A stretch of DNA of 5,426 nt, taken from contig JAFCBW010000086.1 in NCBI GenBank assembly GCA_017610525.1, positions 1-5,426 on the forward strand, given 5' to 3'. This document shows, piece by piece, positions 1-5,426 of this stretch. Position numbers and translations under genes: made by a program. The notes beneath the pieces were generated by a model. It saw nothing but the letters and a program-made list of their open reading frames with translations. It made no database searches and was not told where the DNA came from. Numbering within the stretch: the stretch's first letter is position 1; each line of letters starts with the position of its first letter. The DNA comes from Candidatus Nanohalarchaeota archaeon (GTDB lineage Archaea > EX4484-52 > B79-G9).

Positions 1-23
1 ACAAACTACCTCCAAACGTACTT

Positions 24-341
24 TCAATGCTCAATAAGGGAAATGTTGTGTTTTGCGAGACGGTATTCATGGATATACCATTCTGTGAACTCGCGATATT
101 TATCCTTATCTATGTCTCGCATTGAATATGTGTCTTTCTCGTTCCAGAAGAGCATCCATGCATTTCTCATGTCGTCTCCAAATTCATCGCACCTCATGAA
201 CTCCTGTAATTTATCTCTTAAAAACTGCTCTGTTATTTCCATATCTTCAGTCCTGCTGGTTTCTGTTGCTTTGTTCATGCAGCATTTCTTGTATTTTTTG
301 CCGGAGCCGCACGGGCAGGGGTTGTTTCTTCCTGTTTCCAT
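24..341 (-). CDS. Small SEC-C zinc-motif protein, possibly truncated
   Basis: A 105-residue protein of unknown specific function. Residues 7-21 form a textbook SEC-C motif (NPCPCGSGKKYKKCC) with zinc ligands C9, C11, C20 and C21, the C-x-C-x8-C-C pattern first known from the SecA C-terminus, where it binds zinc and mediates protein contacts. SEC-C is a portable module, so this is not a SecA. The rest is charged and probably helical, ending in an aromatic block at 84-95 (EFTEWYIHEYRL). That block resembles, from memory, the conserved part of longer SEC-C proteins whose chain continues well past it; here it stops 10 residues later. The next reading frame stays open from the stop codon to the window edge, so truncation or a frameshift is possible. 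There is no signal peptide or membrane segment, so the product should be cytoplasmic. The ATG at 341 directly precedes the motif; no Shine-Dalgarno is seen. The gene is divergent from the TPR-SNF2 operon. Third codon positions favour A and C, unlike the plus-strand genes. Confidence 0.85.
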   Translation of the reverse strand: METGRNNPCPCGSGKKYKKCCMNKATETSRTEDMEITEQFLRDKLQEFMRCDEFGDDMRNAWMLFWNEKDTYSMRDIDKDKYREFTEWYIHEYRLAKHNISLIEH

Positions 342-358
342 GTGTGTTTATTTGATGG

Positions 359-372
359 AAAAATACTTATTT
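359..372 (-). promoter_or_regulatory. Candidate TATA-like box of the SEC-C gene
   Basis: Read on the minus strand this is AAATAAGTATTTTT, 18-31 bases upstream of the ATG at 341. There is no Shine-Dalgarno between it and the start codon. Position and composition fit an archaeal TATA box driving a leaderless or very short-leader transcript. This is inference from spacing and base content only; no clear BRE element is recognised, and a bacterial -10-like element is an alternative. Confidence 0.35.
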
Positions 373-393
373 GTGAGTGTAGCGAGGGCATAG

Positions 394-407
394 AATTATA
401 ATTATTT
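394..407 (+). promoter_or_regulatory. Candidate TATA box of the TPR-SNF2 operon, with palindrome
   Basis: AATTATAATTATTT lies 26-39 bases before the ATG at 433, in the only A/T-dense patch of the 342-432 intergenic region on this side. No Shine-Dalgarno precedes the ATG, so a start of transcription at or just before the ATG (leaderless) would fit an archaeal promoter. The first ten bases (394-403) are a perfect palindrome, AATTATAATT. That could be a TATA element readable in both directions, or chance in A/T-rich DNA. Not verifiable without transcript mapping. Confidence 0.4.
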
Positions 408-432
408 GTGCGCTAATTATCTGTTGGATATT

Positions 433-1380
433 ATGAAGAGAGAAGATGCTGCAAAAAAGAAGCGCGTGCGCAAGCAGAAGAAGGATGCAAAGACGGATAC
501 TAAGGCGCAGGTCCCTCGGAAGAAGAGGAGAAGTTCCAATACGGTTAGGAAAAAGGAAGTTAAGAAGGATGATGTGACGCAGGAGAAGTTTCGTGTTTTG
601 GGGCTTGAGCGCAGTTTTTTTGCGATGGCGCTTGTTGTTGTCTGTGTGATGGGTTTTTGGGTTGTTTTTTTGTGGGATGAGCCTGTCAGCCCGGAAGGGA
701 GGGTTGTTGAGTTTTCTTTGGTCAATGATAGTCTTGATGATGATGATGTGAGTGAGAATTCGTCTTTTGAGATTTTGGAGGAGCAATATGCGCAGATTGT
801 GCTTTGCAATGAGTATCTTGCACGCAGGGAGTATAATGAGAGTATTGAGTGCCTGAAGAAAGCCTATAGCATGAATGAGGATAATGTTGCTGTTGTGGTG
901 GGGCTTGCGGATATTTATTTTGATGTGGGGGAGTATGATGAAGCATGTGAGTATTATTCTTTAGGGGTTGCGCTTAATGGGCGTGATAAGAGGCTCAGGT
1001 ATAATTATGCGCTTGTGCTTGAGAGGGTGAATAGGAGTGATGATGCTATTGAGCAGTACCGCTCAGCAGTTGAGATTGATGAGGGTTATGTCATGGCCAT
1101 GAATAATCTCGGGGTTCTTTTGCAGAAAAAGGGACTGCTTAATGAGTCGCGCGATGTGTTTGAGAGGGCGCTTGCGCGGGATTCGAATAATATTCTTGTT
1201 CTTTTGAATTATGCTAATGTCCTTTCTGAGATTGGGGCTAATAGTGAGGCTGAGGCGAGTTACCGGAGGGTTATTGAGATCGATGCTGAGTATAAGGAAG
1301 CGTATCGGAATTATGCGCAGTTTTTGTATAATAACGGGAGATATGCTGAGGCTAAGGATATGATGGATAAGGCTGGTTGA
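433..1380 (+). CDS. Membrane-anchored TPR protein with basic N-terminus
   Basis: A 315-residue protein from the ATG at 433. Residues 1-46 are extremely rich in Lys and Arg and presumably cytoplasmic. Residues 61-81 (SFFAMALVVV onward, ending FLW) form one hydrophobic membrane segment. An acidic linker (82-115, with DDDD at 102-105) leads to six consecutive 34-residue tetratricopeptide repeats starting near 116, 150, 184, 218, 252 and 286, the last short by four residues. TPR consensus positions are visible, such as NNLGVLLQKKG (224-234) and YNNGRYAEA (299-307). TPRs are protein-docking scaffolds, so the role is probably partner recruitment; the partner is unknown. The positive-inside rule puts the repeats outside the cell, and five N-X-S sequons (N98, N109, N135, N200, N237) would suit archaeal N-glycosylation. 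An in-frame TTG at 406 would add nine residues but overlaps the candidate promoter, so ATG is preferred. The next gene starts one base after this stop codon, implying coupled translation. Confidence 0.9.
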   Translation: MKREDAAKKKRVRKQKKDAKTDTKAQVPRKKRRSSNTVRKKEVKKDDVTQEKFRVLGLERSFFAMALVVVCVMGFWVVFLWDEPVSPEGRVVEFSLVNDSLDDDDVSENSSFEILEEQYAQIVLCNEYLARREYNESIECLKKAYSMNEDNVAVVVGLADIYFDVGEYDEACEYYSLGVALNGRDKRLRYNYALVLERVNRSDDAIEQYRSAVEIDEGYVMAMNNLGVLLQKKGLLNESRDVFERALARDSNNILVLLNYANVLSEIGANSEAEASYRRVIEIDAEYKEAYRNYAQFLYNNGRYAEAKDMMDKAG

Positions 1381-1381
1381 T

Positions 1382-4300
1382 ATGGATTTGTATGATATTA
1401 CTGAGAAAGATGTCAGGAAGATTGCAGATTCTGGTGCGATATTGAGCAGGGGGAGGAAGTATTATAATGGAGATATGATTAAGTCGATGAGTGTGGCAGA
1501 TGGCGTAATTGCTGCTAAAGTGCGGGGCAATTACGGGACATATAATGTTGAAATATCTATTGATGAGGATGATGATATCGAAGCGGATTGCGACTGCCCG
1601 TATGACGGGTGGGGATGCAAGCATATTGTGGCTGTGCTGTATAAGTGGATTCATGAAAGGAACAGGACGCAGAGAGCAATTCTTTCAGAGTATAGACCAA
1701 AAGGGAAAGAGAAAGGCAGAAGGTCAGGGATATATGCAATCACGTTGAATGAGATTTTTAATGATACTTCTAAGGAGTCGCTTGTGAAGGCTTTTGATCT
1801 TCTGAAAATGAAGAAAGTGAAGATAGTTTCTATGAAAGCTGCGCAGGTTACTGCGGAGGTGTATGATGCTAAAAAGGAAGTTGTTGTTTTAAGGTCACAG
1901 GAGGATTCGTACGGTTATCGTCCTGACAGGGAGTGTTCGTGCGGTGTGAGACATTATGGGCGGTTTTGTGCGCATATGGCGGCGGTGATGCTTTCTGTGT
2001 TTTTGAATAAGAATAAGGACCAGAAAGATGCGCTCTCTAAATATGAAAAGAAGATTCGCGTTGAGGTCAGGGATGAAAAGTATGCTTCGCTTGTCAATAG
2101 CCTGGATTTTATCCGGAGTGAGGATACAGGGGAGAAGGAGAAGTATGAGTTCATATTCTGTGTTGAGAAGATGAGTGAGAATATATTTATTTCACTTAAT
2201 AAGGGGCTTATCCTTAAGAATGGAGGGATTGGAAAGCCGTCTAGTGCATCGCGGTCTATTCTTAAGAAATACTATAGTACGATGTCAAGGACGAAGAAGA
2301 AGGCTGTTGATTCACTGGTTTATGCGCAGGAGAGCAGTTGGGGCAGCAGTATGAATATGACTATCAAGAGGAGTTCTGAGAAGACGTCTGATACTGAGAT
2401 ACTGGGGCATTTGAGGCAGCTTTACAAGGAGAGTGCGGTGTGTTTTGCGAATTGCTCACTGCCGGATGCCAGAGCGGTTGTTGATATTCGCATTGAAGAG
2501 ATTAAGGGGGATTCCAAAACTTATGTGCTGAAGATATCTGCTAATCTTGACGGGAAGATATTTGATCTCAGTGACCATAATGCTGCGATTGTGGGGAAGG
2601 ACCCTTTGTGGGTGTATGCTTATGATGATGAGTTCAGGCACCCTGTGTTGTTTGAGGTGATGACGCGGGAGCCGGATATTGTTAAGGCGCTTGCGAGGCA
2701 TTCTTTGACGGAAATTGGTCCGAAGCAGCTGAAGGATTTTGTTGAGAAGTATTACCTGAAACTGTCCTGTCTCGGGGAGATTGTTTTGCCTAAAGGGCAT
2801 GATGTTGTTGAGAAGGTTGTTGAGCCTGCGGCGCGTATTTTTCTGAAGGATTATGGTGAGATGTTTTGTTTTGAGCTTAAGTTTCTTTATGGCAAGGATG
2901 AAGTGGATTATGGGAGCAATACGGATATTGTGTTTCGGGATGATGATGATAAGCTTGTGAAGATTAAGCGCAATAAGGATGAGGAGCGGAGGTTTTATTC
3001 TGTTTTGCTTGAGAATCATGCTGTTGAGAATGACGGGGTGCTTGTGCCGTCAATTGATCCGTATGCGTGGCTTGTTGATGTTTCCAGGAACCTGATTTCG
3101 CTTGGGTTTGAGATTTACGGGGCTGATAAGCTGTTTAATGTTAGGATAAGTCCAGACGATGCTAAGCTGAGGCTTGAGGTTTCGAGTGGTATTGACTGGT
3201 TTGACCTTAAGGGTGATGTGAGTTTCGGGGCTGATAAGGTTGGTTTTGATGAGCTTATGGGGGCTTTGAATAAGCATGAGAGGTTTGTGAAATTGAGTGA
3301 CGGCAGGATGGGGGCTATTCCTAAAAAGTGGCTTAATAAACTGTCGGGGGTGACGGGGTTTCTTGGGCGCAGTGAGGATGGGGATACGGCAAGGGCGTCG
3401 GAGTCACAGATTGCGATTATAGAGGCGTTGATTGATATTGCTGATGCATCTAAGGTGGACCAGAAGTTTGGTGAGATCAGGGAGAAGTTCAGGGGTTTCA
3501 GGGAGATTAAGGAGGTTGAACTGCCGGGTAATATCAATGGTGAACTGCGGGATTACCAGAAGGCAGGGTATAACTGGCTGCATTTTTTAAAGGAGTTTTC
3601 GTTTGGGGGGTGTCTTGCTGATGAAATGGGGCTTGGGAAGACTTTGCAGGTGTTGAGTCTTTTGCTTTATGAGAAGGAGCATGGGATTAAGGCGCCGTCG
3701 CTGGTTGTTGTTCCGACTTCGCTTGTGTTTAACTGGGTGAATGAGGTTCGGAAGTTTACGCCGGATCTTAAGGTGCATGTCCATCACGGGCTTGGGAGGG
3801 CTAAAAAGATTGACAGGATTGTGGATACGAAGTGCGACCTGATTATTACTACTTACGGGACTCTTAGGAATGATCTTGAGATGTTTAAGAAGAAGAAGTA
3901 TCATTATGTTGTGCTGGATGAGTCACAGCAGATTAAGAATCCGCTTTCCAAGATTGCGAAGAGCGTGTATAGCCTGAAGTCGAAGTACAGGCTTGTGCTT
4001 ACGGGGACGCCGATTGAGAATAATTCTCTTGAGTTGTGGTCGCAGTTTGCGTTTCTTAATCCCGGATTGCTTGGGAATATGGATTATTTCAGGAGTTCGT
4101 TTTCTAAGTGTATTGATAAGGATAAGGATGAGGATAAGATGGCGGCGCTTAAGAATATGATCCATCCTTTTTTGCTGCTCCGTAAGAAGGAGACGGTTGC
4201 TAAGGATTTACCGGATAAGCAGGTTACGGTGGTTTATTGTGAGATGGATGATAGGCAGAGGAAGGTGTATGATTTCTGGAAGAATAAGTTTCGCGAGGAG

Positions 4301-4930
4301 ATTATGGAGTCTATCCATGAGAAGGGGTTTAACCAGTCGAGGATGAAGATCTTGCAGGGGCTGATGAAGCTGCGCCAGATCTGTAATCACCCGCTTCTTG
4401 TTGATGAGAGTTATGCAGGGGATTCGGGGAAGTATAATGTTCTTATTAGCCAGATTGAGGAGGTGATTCGCGAGGGGCATAAGGTTCTGATTTTTTCGTC
4501 TTTTGTTAAGATGCTTAAGGTTTTCAGGAAGCATTTTGACGATGAGGGTGTGAGGTATTGTTATCTTGACGGGAGTACGAGGAAGAGGGAGGAGGTTGTT
4601 GATGCGTTCCAGGGGGATAATGAGATTCCTGTGTTTTTGATTAGCCTGAAGGCAGGGGGGCTTGGGCTGAATCTTACTGCGGCGGATTATGTGTTTATTG
4701 TGGACCCGTGGTGGAACCCGGCAGCGGAGATGCAGGCGATTGACAGGGCGCACAGAATCGGGCAGGATAAGCCGGTGTTTGTGTATAAGGCGATTACGAA
4801 GGATAGTGTTGAGGAGAGGATTCTTGAGCTGCAGCAGAGTAAGCTTGAGCTTGTGAAGAATGTGGTTACGATTGAGGAGGGAATTTTTAAGAAATTGGGC
4901 AGGGAGGATATTAAGAAGATGTTTGGGTGA
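1382..4930 (+). CDS. SNF2-family DNA-dependent ATPase with two SWIM zinc fingers
   Basis: An 1182-residue protein of the SWIM-SNF2 type (superfamily 2). Family members use ATP to translocate on double-stranded DNA and remodel bound proteins; the target here is unknown. The N-terminus has the SWIM-protein lead-in SRGRKYYNG (22-30). SWIM finger 1 has ligands C70, C72, C79, H81; SWIM finger 2 has C185, C187, C196, H198. Residues about 225-490 match nothing I recognise. Residues about 495-670 resemble the bacterial SNF2-associated domain (SGIDWFDLKGDVSFG at 602-616). The ATPase follows: Q-like LRDYQKAGYNWL (722-733), motif I DEMGLGKT (747-754, K753), motif Ia VVVPTS (775-780), motif II DESQ (846-849, where family members often have DEAQ), motif III LTGTPIENN (873-881), motif IV KVLIFSSF (1034-1041), motif V KAGGLGLNLT (1091-1100) and motif VI DRAHRIGQ (1121-1128, with the two arginine-finger positions R1122 and R1125). 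All catalytic motifs are intact, so it should be active. ATG 1382 sits one base after the TPR stop. There is no signal or membrane segment: cytoplasmic, on DNA. Confidence 0.95.
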   Translation: MDLYDITEKDVRKIADSGAILSRGRKYYNGDMIKSMSVADGVIAAKVRGNYGTYNVEISIDEDDDIEADCDCPYDGWGCKHIVAVLYKWIHERNRTQRAILSEYRPKGKEKGRRSGIYAITLNEIFNDTSKESLVKAFDLLKMKKVKIVSMKAAQVTAEVYDAKKEVVVLRSQEDSYGYRPDRECSCGVRHYGRFCAHMAAVMLSVFLNKNKDQKDALSKYEKKIRVEVRDEKYASLVNSLDFIRSEDTGEKEKYEFIFCVEKMSENIFISLNKGLILKNGGIGKPSSASRSILKKYYSTMSRTKKKAVDSLVYAQESSWGSSMNMTIKRSSEKTSDTEILGHLRQLYKESAVCFANCSLPDARAVVDIRIEEIKGDSKTYVLKISANLDGKIFDLSDHNAAIVGKDPLWVYAYDDEFRHPVLFEVMTREPDIVKALARHSLTEIGPKQLKDFVEKYYLKLSCLGEIVLPKGHDVVEKVVEPAARIFLKDYGEMFCFELKFLYGKDEVDYGSNTDIVFRDDDDKLVKIKRNKDEERRFYSVLLENHAVENDGVLVPSIDPYAWLVDVSRNLISLGFEIYGADKLFNVRISPDDAKLRLEVSSGIDWFDLKGDVSFGADKVGFDELMGALNKHERFVKLSDGRMGAIPKKWLNKLSGVTGFLGRSEDGDTARASESQIAIIEALIDIADASKVDQKFGEIREKFRGFREIKEVELPGNINGELRDYQKAGYNWLHFLKEFSFGGCLADEMGLGKTLQVLSLLLYEKEHGIKAPSLVVVPTSLVFNWVNEVRKFTPDLKVHVHHGLGRAKKIDRIVDTKCDLIITTYGTLRNDLEMFKKKKYHYVVLDESQQIKNPLSKIAKSVYSLKSKYRLVLTGTPIENNSLELWSQFAFLNPGLLGNMDYFRSSFSKCIDKDKDEDKMAALKNMIHPFLLLRKKETVAKDLPDKQVTVVYCEMDDRQRKVYDFWKNKFREEIMESIHEKGFNQSRMKILQGLMKLRQICNHPLLVDESYAGDSGKYNVLISQIEEVIREGHKVLIFSSFVKMLKVFRKHFDDEGVRYCYLDGSTRKREEVVDAFQGDNEIPVFLISLKAGGLGLNLTAADYVFIVDPWWNPAAEMQAIDRAHRIGQDKPVFVYKAITKDSVEERILELQQSKLELVKNVVTIEEGIFKKLGREDIKKMFG

Positions 4931-4931
4931 T
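4926..4931 (+). promoter_or_regulatory. Shine-Dalgarno site of the last gene
   Basis: GGTGAT overlaps the SNF2 stop codon (4928-4930) and ends four bases before the ATG at 4936. It matches the complement of the conserved 3' end of 16S rRNA and decides the start of the partial gene. Unlike the two promoter-proximal genes, which lack such a site, this internal operon gene has one, a common arrangement in archaea. Confidence 0.6.
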
Positions 4932-4935
4932 TGTT

Positions 4936-5426
4936 ATGAATAAAAGTGATTTGCCGTTGATTGTGATTGATGTGGGTTCTGAACGGATGGAGTTTCGTTT
5001 GATGTATAGCTTATGCAATAATCCGGAATGTAATTGTAATGGAGTTGATATTACGCTGGTAAATGGTGCGCATGATATTTCCTTTTTTATTGATTTTGAG
5101 ACCGGGACATATAGGGATGGGGATTACAGCAAGGAAGAGCATGAGGTTATTGAAGCTTTTGTTGTGTTTATGAATTCTTGTGAAAATAAGTCTTATGATC
5201 TTGATTTTTTCAAGAGAAGGTATAATGAAGTGAAAAAGGACGGGCAGATCAGGGAAGATGTAATAAGGTCCTACAAACCGGGGGCAATGATGTTCTATCA
5301 TAATATTTTTGTTGATGCGAATATTGCTGAGGTGAAGTCAGGAGATAAGGTGTATCTTTTGCGGGATCAATATTGTGTTACCCCGGGATGCGAATGTACG
5401 CAGATAGGGCTGGATTTTTTTGAGAA
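4936..5426 (+). CDS. Protein with duplicated C-x4-C-x-C motif (partial, 3' end missing)
   Basis: An open frame of 163 codons with no stop before the window ends; the start is fixed by ATG 4936 and the GGTGAT site just before it. I do not recognise a named family. Two copies of a putative metal-binding motif are visible: CNNPECNC (C27, C32, C34) and CVTPGCEC (C147, C152, C154). Each is C-x-x-P-x-C-x-C and each is followed by an alternating hydrophobic strand (GVDITLV; QIGLDFF). Between them come FFIDFETG (50-57), a helix at about 66-82 and FKRRYNEVKKDG (92-103). From memory, this layout occurs in SEC-C-containing proteins whose SEC-C motif sits at the C-terminus, so one may lie beyond the window. 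No signal peptide or membrane segment is seen. It follows the SNF2 gene by five bases, so it is probably in the same operon and may act with it; the role is unknown. Confidence 0.8.
   Translation, partial: MNKSDLPLIVIDVGSERMEFRLMYSLCNNPECNCNGVDITLVNGAHDISFFIDFETGTYRDGDYSKEEHEVIEAFVVFMNSCENKSYDLDFFKRRYNEVKKDGQIREDVIRSYKPGAMMFYHNIFVDANIAEVKSGDKVYLLRDQYCVTPGCECTQIGLDFFE

Noticed and set aside
24..341. SecA fragment
   Set aside because: The SEC-C motif is at the N-terminus of a small protein with none of the SecA ATPase motifs, so it is an independent SEC-C protein.
43..393. Plus-strand open frame antisense to the SEC-C gene
   Set aside because: It lies opposite a clear SEC-C coding sequence, shows no domain, and its composition follows from the complementary strand.
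406..432. TTG start at 406 extending the TPR protein by nine residues
   Set aside because: It overlaps the A/T-rich candidate promoter, uses a rarer start codon, has no ribosome binding site, and adds nothing to the basic N-terminus. The ATG at 433 is better placed.
736..749. Short GAT tandem repeat
   Set aside because: It simply encodes the DDDD stretch of the acidic linker after the membrane segment and is too short to be a functional repeat.
1509..1748. Plus-strand 79-residue frame within the first SWIM finger region
   Set aside because: Out-of-frame shadow of the SNF2 gene, which carries intact zinc ligands across the same bases.
2456..3019. Minus-strand open frame of 187 residues inside the SNF2 gene, and a similar one at 4208-4753
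   Set aside because: Both lie opposite an intact conserved ATPase gene. Their Ile/Leu/Asn/His/Arg/Pro-rich translations with no motif are what the GAT/AAG/GAG-rich coding strand produces in antisense.
1382..5426. Anti-phage defence system built on the SNF2 ATPase
   Set aside because: SNF2 ATPases occur in systems such as DISARM, but no methylase, nuclease, phospholipase or other defence partner is visible and the SWIM-SNF2 architecture also occurs outside defence loci. The window does not support the claim.

Overview
The window looks like a stretch of a microbial, most likely archaeal (possibly DPANN-type), chromosome. This is an inference. The grounds are: the divergent genes at the left have no Shine-Dalgarno sequence but carry an A/T-rich box about 20-40 bases before the start codon, as archaeal leaderless or short-leader genes do; an internal operon gene has a GGTGAT ribosome binding site; and the membrane-anchored TPR protein is rich in N-X-S sequons. 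A bacterium from a poorly sampled phylum cannot be excluded, because SWIM-SNF2 ATPases and SEC-C proteins are common in bacteria.

Layout: a small SEC-C zinc-motif gene lies on the minus strand (24-341). A 91-base divergent promoter region follows (342-432). From it a tightly packed plus-strand operon runs to the right edge: a membrane-anchored six-TPR protein (433-1380), a large SNF2-family ATPase with two N-terminal SWIM zinc fingers (1382-4930), and a cysteine-motif protein that starts at 4936 and is cut by the window end. The gaps inside the operon are 1 and 5 bases, so co-transcription and translational coupling are likely. There is no RNA gene, mobile element, CRISPR array or long gene-free stretch.

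How the genes may work together: the SNF2 protein should be an ATP-driven double-stranded-DNA translocase or remodeller that recognises its target or partner through the SWIM fingers. The TPR protein is a protein-protein interaction scaffold fixed to the membrane, with the repeats predicted outside the cell. The last gene carries two copies of a C-x4-C-x-C motif about 120 residues apart, a pattern I associate with SEC-C-type proteins. Zinc-ligand motifs (SEC-C, SWIM twice, C-x4-C-x-C twice) thus recur in three of the four genes. No nuclease, methylase, toxin or recognisable defence partner is visible, so a defence role is not supported by this window alone.

The plus strand is strongly rich in G and T at codon third positions, while the minus-strand gene uses mostly A and C there. 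This points to a replication-strand compositional bias rather than codon selection.
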